NCBI GenBank assembly: GCA_913062575.1
Contig: CAJXVT010000002.1
Location: 1 to 64,000, forward strand
Length of the DNA: 64,000 nucleotides
Direction: 5' to 3'
Source: an uncultured Flavobacteriaceae bacterium
GTDB lineage: Bacteria; Bacteroidota; Bacteroidia; Flavobacteriales; Flavobacteriaceae
Part shown: piece by piece, positions 53,018 through 62,738 of the stretch
Position numbering within the stretch: position 1 is the first letter of the stretch
Layout of the letters: every line of letters begins with the position of its first letter
Made by a program: the position numbers and the translations under genes
The notes under the pieces: model-generated
Database searches by the model: none
What the model was told of the DNA's origin: nothing
Seen by the model: the letters and a program-made list of their open reading frames with translations, nothing else

Positions 53018-55210
53018 TTGAAAAAAATTTTATTACTAATTTTTACAATTAGCTGCACTTTACTATATGCTCAAAAAACAAAACAAGTTTTTGTAAACCA
53101 TATAGAATCCCCAATTATTATTGATGGAAAACTAAATGAGTCTGACTGGAATGAAACCAAGTCTACCTCTAACTTTTGGCAATATTTCCCTACAGATTCT
53201 TTACAAGCAAAAAATCAAACAGAAATTAAAATGATGTTTGATGATAAGAACTTGTATATCGGAATTAAAGTAAACTCGGCTTCTAACAAATACATTGTTC
53301 CTTCTTTACGAAGAGATTTTAGAGCTTCTGGAAATGACAACATCACCCTTCTTTTTGATACTTTTAATGATGGTTCTAATGCATTTTTCTTTGGAACAAA
53401 TCCGCATGGAGTGAAACGAGAAGCGTTGCTTTCTGGTGGAGGAACAGATTTAAGAGGGTTTAACATGGCTTGGGACACCAAATGGAATTGTAAGACAACA
53501 ATCCATGCAAATTATTATATCTCAGAAATTGCAATCCCATTAACGGCTTTTAAGTTTAGAGAAGGCGAAACAAAATGGCGTTTTAATAGTTATCAATTCG
53601 ACACCCAAGACAATGAAAGGAACACCTGGATGAATATTCCACAAAATCAGTGGATTTTTAACTTGGCATATATGGGAGAAATGATTTTTGAAAAACCTTT
53701 AGGAAAATCAAAAGCGCCAATTGCTATTATTCCTTATATAAATGCTTTTTCTGGAAAGGATTTTGAAAATAACACTTCTATTAACGATGTGAAAATTGGT
53801 GGTGATGCAAAATTTGCCATTGGTAATAGCATGAATTTAGATCTTACTTTTAATCCAGATTTCTCTCAAGTAGAAGTAGATCAACAAACAACTAACTTAA
53901 CCCGTTTTGAAGTATCACTACCAGAACGTAGACAGTTTTTTATTGAGAATAGCGATTTATTTGGTGATTTTGGAAATGGCAGAGATGGCAATCCTTTTTT
54001 CTCAAGAAGAATAGGAATTGCAAGTGATAAAGACGGAAACTCAATTGAAAACGGAATTGTTGCTGGAGCAAGACTAAGTGGAAAGCTAAATAATAATCTT
54101 CGTTTAGGGATTCTAAGTGTGCAAACAGAAGAAGATATTGCTAATGAAATTCCGGCTACTAATAACTCGGTTGTTGCCGTACAACAAAAATTATTTAGCA
54201 GATCTAATATTAGCTTTTTGTTTATCAATAAGCAAGCAACAAAAGACTATACATTTTTAGCAAAGGAAGACAAATTCAATAGAGTTATTGGAGTTGATTA
54301 TAATTTAGCCTCCAAAGACAATACTTGGAATGGTAGATATTACATTCATAAATCTTTTTCTCCAACTTCAAACGGCAAGGATATTTCTGCAGGAATATCG
54401 ACAGAATACAACTCGCGTGATTTTAAAATTAGATTAAGTGGCTTGTATATTGAAGATGATTTTAGATCAGATTTAGGTTTTATAAGAAGAACAGATATCT
54501 TTAAGATAAATCCGAATTTCGAGTATACAATGTATCCTAAAAAAGGAAACATCCAAAAGCATTCACTTTCTGTAACTCCAATATTTATTTGGAAACCAGA
54601 ATTAGATTACGAAAATTCAGATTATGTAATTATTAGTCAATGGAATATCAGCTTTAAAAACTCATCAGAATTATCCTTTTCTATGTTCAATAGATATACG
54701 TATTTATATAATGGATTTGATCCAACTAGAACTGATGCAACTCCATTACAAGGAAATCAAGGATATTCGTATACAAGTTTTGAAGCCAAGTATCGCTCAG
54801 ACATGAGAAAGCAATTTTATTTTGATATCTCTCCTTCTATTGGACAGTTTTATAATGGAAAAAAATATTCTATTGAAGGTCGTTTAAATTGGAGGTTACA
54901 GCCTTATTTCCAAACAAACGTACAAATTAATTACAACTATATAAACTTACCAAGTCCATATCCAACAGCATCAATTTGGTTGATTGGGCCACGATTTGAT
55001 GTTACTTTTAATAAAAATTTATTTTGGAATACGTTGATTCAATACAGTAATCAACAAGAAAGCTTAAGTGTAAACTCTAGAATTCAATGGCGTTTTGCTC
55101 CATTGTCTGATTTATTTATTGCATACAATGATAATTACGACACCAATGCTCCATTAAGCCCTCGTTTTAGATCTATTAATTTAAAACTTTCATATTGGCT
55201 CAATCTGTAA
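53018..55210 (+). CDS. DUF5916 protein with a CBM9-like N-terminal domain
   Basis: A 730-residue exported protein. The start codon is TTG (TTG AAA AAA ATT), giving the signal peptide MKKILLLIFTISCTLLYAQ; no ATG fits. Residues about 30-220 form a family 9 carbohydrate-binding-type beta sandwich (PIIIDGKLNESDWNE, then MMFDDKNLYIGIKV, IPLTAFKF). The rest is a DUF5916 beta-barrel-like region (NLDLTFNPDFSQVEVDQQ, PERRQFFIENSDLFG) ending in ...SINLKLSYWLNL, like an outer-membrane protein. Its substrate is unknown. It shares the strand with the esterase and zinc protease around it. Confidence 0.88.
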   Translation: MKKILLLIFTISCTLLYAQKTKQVFVNHIESPIIIDGKLNESDWNETKSTSNFWQYFPTDSLQAKNQTEIKMMFDDKNLYIGIKVNSASNKYIVPSLRRDFRASGNDNITLLFDTFNDGSNAFFFGTNPHGVKREALLSGGGTDLRGFNMAWDTKWNCKTTIHANYYISEIAIPLTAFKFREGETKWRFNSYQFDTQDNERNTWMNIPQNQWIFNLAYMGEMIFEKPLGKSKAPIAIIPYINAFSGKDFENNTSINDVKIGGDAKFAIGNSMNLDLTFNPDFSQVEVDQQTTNLTRFEVSLPERRQFFIENSDLFGDFGNGRDGNPFFSRRIGIASDKDGNSIENGIVAGARLSGKLNNNLRLGILSVQTEEDIANEIPATNNSVVAVQQKLFSRSNISFLFINKQATKDYTFLAKEDKFNRVIGVDYNLASKDNTWNGRYYIHKSFSPTSNGKDISAGISTEYNSRDFKIRLSGLYIEDDFRSDLGFIRRTDIFKINPNFEYTMYPKKGNIQKHSLSVTPIFIWKPELDYENSDYVIISQWNISFKNSSELSFSMFNRYTYLYNGFDPTRTDATPLQGNQGYSYTSFEAKYRSDMRKQFYFDISPSIGQFYNGKKYSIEGRLNWRLQPYFQTNVQINYNYINLPSPYPTASIWLIGPRFDVTFNKNLFWNTLIQYSNQQESLSVNSRIQWRFAPLSDLFIAYNDNYDTNAPLSPRFRSINLKLSYWLNL

Positions 55211-55288
55211 TTCCTTTAACATTTTTTTAAGATTCTTCATCAACAGAATCGTTAACTTCGAAAATTAAATTAACCACAAATAATAATC

Positions 55289-57730
55289 ATGACAAAAAAA
55301 ATCTTATCTCGGCTACTAATAGCTTTGTTTGTTTTTGGTGTTTCTTTTAATGCTGATGCTCAGCGTAAAAAGAAAAGAAGCAAAAAGAACGCTAAAGAAA
55401 CTGTAAAACCAGTTCCAAAACCAAAACCTAAAAAAGGAGCAATCCAACCTTATAATAAAGTTGTAACTAAAGATCACAAAACAGACAAAGGTTTGTTTAG
55501 TGTTCATACAAAAGACGAAAAATACTTATTCGAAATTCCTAATGACTTATTAGGACGAGAAATGTTAATGGTAACAAGAATTGCTAAAACTGCCAACGGA
55601 ATTGGATTCGGTGGAGGAAAAGCAAACACACAAGTTTTACGTTGGGAGAAAAAAGGTAAGAAAATTTTATTACGTGTTGTTTCTCACAATGTAGTTGCAG
55701 ATAAAGGTTTACCTGTACACGAAGCAGTTGCAAACTCTAACTTTGAGCCTGTCTTATTCTCATTCCCTATCAAAGCATTTAATAAAGAAGCTGGAGCAAC
55801 AGTAATTGATGCTACTACTTTATTTTCTACAGATGTTGCGGCTTTAGGGTTCCCAACAAGTAGTAGAAAAAGATACAAAGCATCTAGAATGGATGCAAAA
55901 CGTTCTTTTATAGAAAGAATTAATAGTTACCCAAAAAATATCGAAATTAGACATGTAAAAACCTACGCAGCTAACGCAGCTCCTTCAAACAGAAGTTTAG
56001 GTTCTATTTCTTTAGAAATGAGTAACTCTATGATTTTGTTACCAAAAGTTCCAATGAAGCGTCGTTATTTTGACGATAGAGTTGGATGGTTTGCACGTTC
56101 TCAAGTAGACTATGGAGAAGCAGATCAAAAAAGTAAAACACTTAGATATTTAGACAGATACCGTTTAGAAGTAAAAGATGAAGACATCGCTAAATTTAAA
56201 AGAGGTGAATTGGTTGAGCCTAAAAAACAAATTGTTTATTATGTAGATAGAGCAACTCCAGAAGAATGGGTTCCTTTTATCATTCAAGGTGTAAACGATT
56301 GGAATGTTGCTTTTGAAGCCGCTGGTTTTAAAAATGCAATTATTGCAAAAAGAGCACCAACAAAAGAAGAAGATCCAGAATATAGTCCAGAAGATGTTCG
56401 TTATTCTGTAATTCGTTATTTAGCTTCTCCGATTCCAAATGCTAACGGACCTCACGTAAGTGATCCAAGATCTGGAGAAATTTTAGAATCAGATATCAAC
56501 TGGTACCACAATGTAATGTCTTTATTACAAGGATGGTTCTTTGTACAAACTGCAGCAATAAATCCAGAAGCTCAAAAAGTTGGATTTAAAACTGAAGTAA
56601 TGGGAGAATTAATCAAGTTTGTTTCTTCTCATGAATTAGGACATACGTTAGGATTACCTCACAATATGGGATCTAGTTCTGCATACCCTGTAGATTCTTT
56701 ACGTTCTGCAACATTTACAAAAAAATTCGGAACAGCACCTTCTATTATGGATTATGCTCGTTTTAATTATGTAGCACAACCTGGTGATAAAGGGGTTGCT
56801 TTAATGCCAAATATTGGTGTCTATGACAAGCACGCAATTAACTGGGGATACAGGCCTATTTTAGGAAAAACTGCAAAACAAGAAAAACCAATTTTAGATA
56901 GCTGGATTTTAAAACATGCAGGAGATCCTTATTACCGTTTTGGAAGACGTAATGGTATTGACCCAAGTTCTCAAACAGAAGATTTAGGTGATGACGGAAT
57001 TAAAGCTAGTAATTATGGAATTGCTAATTTAAAACGTATTGTTCCTAACTTGATGAAATGGACAGCTAAAAAAGGAGAAAACTACTCTGATTTAAAAGCA
57101 ATGTATGGTCATGTACTTTCTCAATACGGAAGATATAATGGGCATGTTACAACTATTGTTGGTGGTGTAATTGAAGACAATAAAACTGCAGATCAAGCTG
57201 GAGTAATTTATACGCAAGTAACTAAAGCTCGTCAAAAAGCAGCTGTTAAGTTTTTGAATGATCAATTATTTAACACACCAACTTGGGTAATTAATAAAGC
57301 TATAATTGATAGAACAGAGTCTTCTGGAGTTTCTGACAGAATAAAAAATCTACAATCTAGAACTTTAAGAGGTCTTTTAAGCAGTAGAAGAATGGTTAGA
57401 ATGATAGACAACCAAACACTGAATGGATCTAAAGCATATACTGTTTTATCTATGATGTCTGATGTACGTAGAGGAGTTTGGGCAGAATTATATTCTAGAA
57501 AATCTATTGATACTTATAGAAGAAATTTACAAAGAACACATATTGGTGTCTTAGGAAATTTAATGACTAAAGGATCAGATATTTCTGATGTAAAACCAAT
57601 TGTAAGAGGTGAATTAAATAGAATCAAACGCGATACTAAAAGAGCGATTGCTTCTGCACCAAATACACTTACAAGATATCACTTACAAGATATTGTAGAA
57701 AGAATTGATGCTATTTTAGACCCTAAATAG
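55289..57730 (+). CDS. exported zinc-dependent metalloprotease (DUF5118/DUF5117/DUF4953 type)
   Basis: An 813-residue protein with a signal peptide (FGVSFNADAQ, residue 25) and then a very basic linker (RKKKRSKKNAKET). A DUF5118/DUF5117-like N-terminal part leads to the metzincin-type active site SSHELGHTLGLPHNMGSS (HExxHxxGxxH), with SIMDYAR as the following Met-turn-like block. It should act in the periplasm or on the surface as an endopeptidase. Length is usual for the family. A near-consensus -7 (TAACTTCG) lies about 30 bp upstream. Confidence 0.92.
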   Translation: MTKKILSRLLIALFVFGVSFNADAQRKKKRSKKNAKETVKPVPKPKPKKGAIQPYNKVVTKDHKTDKGLFSVHTKDEKYLFEIPNDLLGREMLMVTRIAKTANGIGFGGGKANTQVLRWEKKGKKILLRVVSHNVVADKGLPVHEAVANSNFEPVLFSFPIKAFNKEAGATVIDATTLFSTDVAALGFPTSSRKRYKASRMDAKRSFIERINSYPKNIEIRHVKTYAANAAPSNRSLGSISLEMSNSMILLPKVPMKRRYFDDRVGWFARSQVDYGEADQKSKTLRYLDRYRLEVKDEDIAKFKRGELVEPKKQIVYYVDRATPEEWVPFIIQGVNDWNVAFEAAGFKNAIIAKRAPTKEEDPEYSPEDVRYSVIRYLASPIPNANGPHVSDPRSGEILESDINWYHNVMSLLQGWFFVQTAAINPEAQKVGFKTEVMGELIKFVSSHELGHTLGLPHNMGSSSAYPVDSLRSATFTKKFGTAPSIMDYARFNYVAQPGDKGVALMPNIGVYDKHAINWGYRPILGKTAKQEKPILDSWILKHAGDPYYRFGRRNGIDPSSQTEDLGDDGIKASNYGIANLKRIVPNLMKWTAKKGENYSDLKAMYGHVLSQYGRYNGHVTTIVGGVIEDNKTADQAGVIYTQVTKARQKAAVKFLNDQLFNTPTWVINKAIIDRTESSGVSDRIKNLQSRTLRGLLSSRRMVRMIDNQTLNGSKAYTVLSMMSDVRRGVWAELYSRKSIDTYRRNLQRTHIGVLGNLMTKGSDISDVKPIVRGELNRIKRDTKRAIASAPNTLTRYHLQDIVERIDAILDPK

Positions 57731-57757
57731 TTCTAAAAATTTTAAATTATATTTTTA

Positions 57758-57788
57758 AAGTCCCTCCTTTTGGAGGGACTTTTTTTTT
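57758..57788 (+). terminator. terminator of the zinc protease gene
   Basis: aaagtccctcc / ggagggacttt stem with a short loop and at least eight T residues, about 28 bp after the stop. Confidence 0.92.
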
Positions 57789-57819
57789 GCAGAATAAAAT
57801 ATTTGCTGAAAAAGTATTC

Positions 57820-57827
57820 TATATTTG
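57820..57827 (+). promoter_or_regulatory. dihydrouridine synthase promoter -7 element TATATTTG
   Basis: A perfect TAnnTTTG match 17 nt before the ATG at 57845. It lies downstream of the ORF-track start (57770), so that start cannot be used from this promoter. Confidence 0.6.
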
Positions 57828-57844
57828 CACCTCTAATATTATTC

Positions 57845-58792
57845 ATGAACCAAACGCTTCTTTCTTCTCCGTTACAAGGATTTACTGATTTTAAATTCAG
57901 GAATGCTTTCAATCATTTCTTTGGCGGAATAGATACATTCTATTCTCCTTATATTCGATTGAATGGAAAAATGGTTATTAAAAACTCTTACAAAAAAGAT
58001 ATCCTTCCAGAGAACAATTCAACTCTAGAAGTGATTCCTCAAATCATTACCAATGATGTTGATGAGTTTTTATTTGTATCAAAATACGTACAAGAATTAG
58101 GCTACAAAGAATTGAACTGGAACTTGGGCTGTCCATATCCAATGGTTACAAAACGCGGCATGGGTTCTGGATTGATTAATGATGCAGAAAAAATCAACAG
58201 TATTCTTCATAAAATACATAATGAGTCTGATATTATTGTTTCTATGAAAATGCGAATGGGTTATGAAAATCCAGAAGAGATTTTAGATGTATTACCTATT
58301 TTGGATACCTATCCACTAAAAAACATTGCAATTCATGCTCGTATTGGAAAACAACTCTATAAAGGCGGAACGAATTTAGAAGCCTTTCAACGATGTTTAG
58401 ATAATAGCAAACACCTAATCTACTATAACGGAGATATTACTTCTGTAAAAGCGTATAAAGAACTGAAAGAGCGTTTCCCTACAATCAATCACTGGATGAT
58501 TGGCAGAGGATTAATTGCTGATCCTTTTTTACCGTCAATGATTAAAAATAACACGTCAGAATATCCAAAAAATAGAATTGAAATATTCAGTGAATTTCAT
58601 GATCGAATATTTGAAGAATACGATGCTGCTCTTTCTGGGCCAACGCCGATAAAAATGAAAATGCTAGGTTTCTGGGAGTACTTTTCAAAGAGTTTTGAGA
58701 ACCCTCAAAAGACCTATAAAAAAATTAAGAAGGCTTCGAATGCACAGTCGTACCAAACGGCGGTAAAAGAGATTATCAAGCAAGCAAAGTAA
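57845..58792 (+). CDS. tRNA-dihydrouridine synthase family protein
   Basis: A 315-residue flavoprotein with a TIM barrel that reduces uridine in the tRNA D-loop. LSSPLQGFTDFKFRNAF opens the FMN site; LNWNLGCPYPMVTKRGMGSGL carries the catalytic Cys, with SMKMRMGY, AIHARIGKQLYKG and IGRGLIADPF following in family order. I moved the start from the ORF-track ATG at 57770 to 57845, because the upstream part lies in the preceding terminator and promoter. DusC-like by overall look, but the subtype is uncertain. Confidence 0.92.
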   Translation: MNQTLLSSPLQGFTDFKFRNAFNHFFGGIDTFYSPYIRLNGKMVIKNSYKKDILPENNSTLEVIPQIITNDVDEFLFVSKYVQELGYKELNWNLGCPYPMVTKRGMGSGLINDAEKINSILHKIHNESDIIVSMKMRMGYENPEEILDVLPILDTYPLKNIAIHARIGKQLYKGGTNLEAFQRCLDNSKHLIYYNGDITSVKAYKELKERFPTINHWMIGRGLIADPFLPSMIKNNTSEYPKNRIEIFSEFHDRIFEEYDAALSGPTPIKMKMLGFWEYFSKSFENPQKTYKKIKKASNAQSYQTAVKEIIKQAK

Positions 58793-58819
58793 TCATTTTT
58801 AGAAACTCTAAAAACAAAT

Positions 58820-59797
58820 CTATTTCAACCTGAATTGCATTTCAACAGGCAAATGGTCTGAAGCTTCTCCAAACTGTTTTAAAACTTTACCATTAACATA
58901 TTCAATAGAATTTGTTGTGTAAAATATATAATCTAAGCGTTCAAACGGGTTTTTAGAATTGAAAGTCAATTCATATTTTTCACTAGAAAAAGCAGCATTA
59001 CCAACATTTGGAAACTTAAATACTTTTTCTATTGCAGCATCTTTATTGGTAGGGTCGCTATTAAAATCTCCTAATAGAATTGTTGGGTTTGTAGCTGCAT
59101 ATTTCTGAAACAACTCTAGTACTACAACTAATTGTTTCTCTCTGGTGTTTTTATCAAAAGCTTCTAGATGAACATTGATTAGCACCACTTCTTTTCCGTT
59201 TAAAACCACTTTTACAACTTGCGCCAATCTATCAAGGTACAAAGCATCTCTATAAAATGGATTATCCGCTACACGCTCTAACACAATTCTCTCATGATCT
59301 AATAGTGGATATTTACTTAAAATAGATTGTCCAGAAACTACCTTCCCAAAATGCATGCTTGGTGGCCAATACGGAAATGGTACATATGTCTCATCCCAGT
59401 TCACCGTTTTTGCAATATAATTGTATCCTAATGCAGCAATTTTATTTTGCTGATTTACATGATAGGATCTTGAGGCATTAAAATCAATTTCTTGAAATGC
59501 TATAATATCTGGATTTACTTTTGCCGTTTCTGATAATACTTTTTCTAAATTTTTATCGAACAACTCTTTCGGCTTCGCAACAGGCAAATTATTTGTCATT
59601 CCACTTAAATACCCAATATTATACGTTACAATACTAAATATTGAATCGTTTTCAGGCACTATTTTATCTTCTAATTTTATCAGCTTGGCATATTCACTTT
59701 TTTCTAATGTTGGTGATGAGGCCCAAAAGAAAAACACAATGGCAGCAATAATTAACAAGATTATAAATCGCAATAAAAATTTATAAATTTTTCTCAC
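58820..59797 (-). CDS. endonuclease/exonuclease/phosphatase-family protein, membrane-anchored
   Basis: A 325-residue protein with an N-terminal transmembrane helix (about 8-28) and an EEP catalytic domain: VTYNIGYL, IIAFQEIDF (metal-binding Glu), LINVHLEAFD, LLGDFNSDPTN and the final SDHLPVEMQF (catalytic Asp-His). The start is GTG, overlapping the TAG stop of the MscS gene by one base (TAGTG). Members hydrolyse phosphodiesters of nucleic acids, lipids or sugars; the membrane anchor favours an envelope substrate. The substrate is not known. Confidence 0.88.
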   Translation of the reverse strand: MRKIYKFLLRFIILLIIAAIVFFFWASSPTLEKSEYAKLIKLEDKIVPENDSIFSIVTYNIGYLSGMTNNLPVAKPKELFDKNLEKVLSETAKVNPDIIAFQEIDFNASRSYHVNQQNKIAALGYNYIAKTVNWDETYVPFPYWPPSMHFGKVVSGQSILSKYPLLDHERIVLERVADNPFYRDALYLDRLAQVVKVVLNGKEVVLINVHLEAFDKNTREKQLVVVLELFQKYAATNPTILLGDFNSDPTNKDAAIEKVFKFPNVGNAAFSSEKYELTFNSKNPFERLDYIFYTTNSIEYVNGKVLKQFGEASDHLPVEMQFRLK

Positions 59798-61416
59798 TAT
59801 TCTTCATTTTTATTAAAGTCTTCAACTGCTTTTTCAATAACCAGATCAATTCTTTTCTGATCAATATTGTATTTCATATCTAAGCCCTTCTTTTCTGGAA
59901 AATTCTCGATCATTAATGTAGAAGATGGGAATGCGAAATCTACTCCTAAGGCTTTTGCTAATTTAACAATTGCCATATGCAATCTATGTTTAGATGATTG
60001 TTCTGTTCCCCATTCTAGTGATTTAAAATACACATTGACCATAATTAATAAGGCAGAATCTCCAAAGCCAGAAAACTCGACATTATAAGATTCTGTTCGT
60101 GTTTGAGGATGTGCAATAATTATCTCTCGCAACCCTTTTACAAAAGCCTCAATCAATTCTGGCGGTGTATCATAACGCAAACCAAGGTTTGTTTTGTACC
60201 TTCTGTATAAACGCAATCCTTTATTATTAATCACTAATTCTGATAACTTGCTATTCGGGATTTGATAAATAGAAGTATCAACAGCTCTAATCCTTGAAGA
60301 CCTAAATCCAACTTCTTCAACAGAACCAACAACTTCTCCGGCTTCAATCCAATCTCCGATATGAAATGGTTTGTCTAAGAAAATCATAAATGTCCCTATC
60401 AAATTCTTTACCGTATCTTGTGATGCTAATGCAACAGCCAAACCTCCAATCGAAGCTCCTGCTATAACAGTAGTTGCGTCAAACCCAAAGAGAGTTAGCA
60501 TCTTTAATGCTCCTACAAGAATTACAATTCCTGTTAAAAAATTGTTTAAAATAGGCACTAACTGGTCATCTAATTTACCGTGTGTTTTTTCAGTAAACTC
60601 AGCATACACATGCATAATTACTTGAACCAATTTTAAAAACACATAAATCCAAAAAACAGTAGTTGAAATATCCAACCCTAAGAAAACCGCTTTATTTACT
60701 TCTAAACTAAATTGTAACGAAGGAAATATTTTAGCGATAAAACTAAAGGCTATTAATAAACTTATTGGGTGTGCTAATTTCTTTAACACATTGGCAATTG
60801 CCAATCCATCATTTTTCACAAAATAAGTATGTATCTTCTTTAAGATAAAATAAATGATACGTTTAAAAATAGCATGCAATAAGAAACTTAGAAATAATAA
60901 AATTAATACTCCAATAAATTTCCAAATTTCAATATCAAAGAGTTTTTCATGCCCGAAATTTGGTACTAACTCCTCTAGCTTTAAAACATACCAAGGAAAC
61001 ACATCATTATAAATTTTATCAAGGTTTTGAATAGTTTCTGCAGAATAATACCAATTTCCGTTTACTTTTTCAACAGAAATCAATGGCATTCTCTCTGGAA
61101 ACAACACATACTTACTTAAAGCTGTAGAGAAATTTATAGAATCTTTATAATTAGTGCTTTTAGGAATCGTTTTAAAATCTACAAACAAGCCTTTACCATC
61201 TAATATTTGTTTCAACATTATGACCGCTTTTTGCGGATCCTCAGTAGCATTTGGTAGTATAACTTTTGCTGCATTTTCTGGTTGATACGAATCTTTTTGT
61301 AAAAAATACAAGTGTGTATATACAGTTGAATTTGGACTTTTTAGATTTACTCTAATTGAATCTTGTGCTGTAACTATTGAAGAAATCAATAGAAAAAGAA
61401 GTACTAATCTTTTCAT
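59797..61416 (-). CDS. mechanosensitive ion channel (MscS family)
   Basis: A 539-residue protein. The ORF track starts at a GTG (61422); ATG at 61416 gives a clean signal peptide (MKRLVLLFLLISSIVTAQ). A periplasmic part of about 150 residues precedes four or five helices, ending in the pore helix GASIGGLAVALASQDTVKNL (TM3-like) and the beta domain LDKPFHIGDWIEAGEVVGSVEEVGFRSSRIR, typical of MscS. It opens on membrane tension to release solutes. It overlaps the EEP gene by one base, so the two are co-translated. Confidence 0.92.
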   Translation of the reverse strand: MKRLVLLFLLISSIVTAQDSIRVNLKSPNSTVYTHLYFLQKDSYQPENAAKVILPNATEDPQKAVIMLKQILDGKGLFVDFKTIPKSTNYKDSINFSTALSKYVLFPERMPLISVEKVNGNWYYSAETIQNLDKIYNDVFPWYVLKLEELVPNFGHEKLFDIEIWKFIGVLILLFLSFLLHAIFKRIIYFILKKIHTYFVKNDGLAIANVLKKLAHPISLLIAFSFIAKIFPSLQFSLEVNKAVFLGLDISTTVFWIYVFLKLVQVIMHVYAEFTEKTHGKLDDQLVPILNNFLTGIVILVGALKMLTLFGFDATTVIAGASIGGLAVALASQDTVKNLIGTFMIFLDKPFHIGDWIEAGEVVGSVEEVGFRSSRIRAVDTSIYQIPNSKLSELVINNKGLRLYRRYKTNLGLRYDTPPELIEAFVKGLREIIIAHPQTRTESYNVEFSGFGDSALLIMVNVYFKSLEWGTEQSSKHRLHMAIVKLAKALGVDFAFPSSTLMIENFPEKKGLDMKYNIDQKRIDLVIEKAVEDFNKNEE

Positions 61417-61528
61417 TTTCACGAATATAAAATTTGTTAATCGAATGTTAAAAAAACAATCAAAGTTAAACCTTTTGAAAACTTCTTGGTCATAGTAGCA
61501 TAATAATTAATAATTAAATTTTTTAAAG

Positions 61529-62140
61529 ATGAAAAAAATAGCATTAGTATTAGTATTTATATTGACAGTTTCAGCTGGATTTTCGCAGCAAAGAAAAAGA
61601 ATGGTTCGTAAAACAGATAAGATGTCTACTGAACAGAGAACAACTTTAGCTGTAAAGAAATTGACTTTAGCACTAGACTTAGATCAAAGTCAGGCTAAAA
61701 AAGTTCAAAAGCTGTATTCTAAAATGGCAAAAGTTAGAATGGAAAAAGGGGCTAAAATGAAAAAAGAAGGAATGGTGAAGAGAGAAAAGATGATGAAAAT
61801 AAAAAAAGCTAGTAAAGATACTGAAGACTTCAAAAAAAGAGTAAAAAGAGCTGTTGAAAAAGGGGAGTTAAAGAAAGAAGACTTGGGAAGAATGCGAAGA
61901 AATGGAAGAGGAAACGGAAGAGATTTTGATTCAGCAAATAAAACCTTAGACATGATGATTGCTCATCAAACAGAGATGAAAAAAATCTTAACGAAAGAGC
62001 AATTTGCAACCTATAAAAAAATGCAAAAGCGTAGAGTTAAGGCTGCCAAGGGTAAACGATCTAAAATGGTTCATAAAAAAGGGAAGATGGCTAAAAGAAG
62101 TAAAATGACCAAGCACACAAAAGTAAAAAAAAGACACTAA
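61529..62140 (+). CDS. very basic exported protein (DUF4890/Spy-like)
   Basis: A 203-residue protein with a signal peptide (VFILTVSAGFSQQ, residue 20). The mature part is nearly all helical and exceptionally rich in Lys, Arg and Met. LTLALDLDQSQAKKVQKLYSKM and ILTKEQFATYKKMQKRR are in the positions of the two LTxxQ-type motifs of CpxP/Spy-like periplasmic proteins, and DUF4890 proteins of Bacteroidetes look similar. The C-terminal 40 residues are a lysine-rich tail (KRSKMVHKKGKMAKRSKMTK). Possible roles are chaperone or nucleic-acid/polyanion binding; unproven. Confidence 0.8.
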   Translation: MKKIALVLVFILTVSAGFSQQRKRMVRKTDKMSTEQRTTLAVKKLTLALDLDQSQAKKVQKLYSKMAKVRMEKGAKMKKEGMVKREKMMKIKKASKDTEDFKKRVKRAVEKGELKKEDLGRMRRNGRGNGRDFDSANKTLDMMIAHQTEMKKILTKEQFATYKKMQKRRVKAAKGKRSKMVHKKGKMAKRSKMTKHTKVKKRH

Positions 62141-62175
62141 AGCATTAAGTGTTTTGATTGATTGATTGATTGATA

Positions 62176-62212
62176 AAAAACCCAATGTTTGTGAGAGTTA
62201 CATTGGGTTTTT
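62176..62212. terminator. bidirectional terminator between the basic-protein gene and the gamma-CA gene
   Basis: aaaaacccaatg / cattgggttttt (12 bp) with a 13-nt loop, ending one base before the minus-strand stop. It is preceded by a short attg tandem repeat (about 62157-62173). Confidence 0.85.
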
Positions 62213-62728
62213 CTATTCTTTAAACCAACCAGAATATTTTACATAATTATTTGCAATTCTATCTATTTCTCCAGAAATTAATTCTTCTGAAATATCTTTT
62301 ACTTTTTTAGCTGGCACTCCAGCATAAATACTTCCACTTTCTACACGAGTATTTTTAGTAACTACGGCTCCAGCAGCAATAATTGAATTGCTTTCAATTA
62401 CACAATCATCCATAATAATACTTCCCATACCAACCAACACATTGTCATGAATTGTACAACCATGCACAATGGCATTATGACCAATAGACACATTGCTTCC
62501 TATTGTAGTTGGCGACTTTTGATATGTTGCATGAATTACAGCTCCGTCTTGAATATTTACTTTATCACCAATTTTAATAAAATGAACATCTCCTCGAATC
62601 ACTGCATTATACCAAATACTACATTCTTTTCCTAAAGAGACTTCTCCTACAATAACTGCATTTTCTGCAATAAAACAATCTTCTGGAATTTGTGGTGTAT
62701 TACCATTTACAGTTTTAATAATTTTCAT
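62213..62728 (-). CDS. gamma-carbonic-anhydrase-like / hexapeptide-repeat protein
   Basis: A 171-residue left-handed beta-helix protein. Hexapeptide repeats run through the chain (AVIVGEVSLGKECSIWYNAVIRGDV, VNIQDGAVIHA, SIGHNAIVHGC). The three His expected for zinc in gamma-class carbonic anhydrases are in place (VIHATYQ, IGHNAIVHG). It belongs to the YrdA/PaaY-type group, in which activity is often low or unproven, so hydration of CO2 is only a possibility. Trimer in the cytosol is expected. Confidence 0.9.
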   Translation of the reverse strand: MKIIKTVNGNTPQIPEDCFIAENAVIVGEVSLGKECSIWYNAVIRGDVHFIKIGDKVNIQDGAVIHATYQKSPTTIGSNVSIGHNAIVHGCTIHDNVLVGMGSIIMDDCVIESNSIIAAGAVVTKNTRVESGSIYAGVPAKKVKDISEELISGEIDRIANNYVKYSGWFKE

Positions 62729-62738
62729 TCAAAATGAA

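Noticed and set aside
57770-57844. Longer N-terminus of the dihydrouridine synthase
   Set aside because: This stretch lies in the terminator of the previous gene and contains the -7 promoter element; the conserved protein begins at 57845.
62157-62173. Tandem attg repeat as a phase-variable tract
   Set aside because: It lies after the stop codon of the basic-protein gene and before the terminator, so slippage would not change a reading frame.
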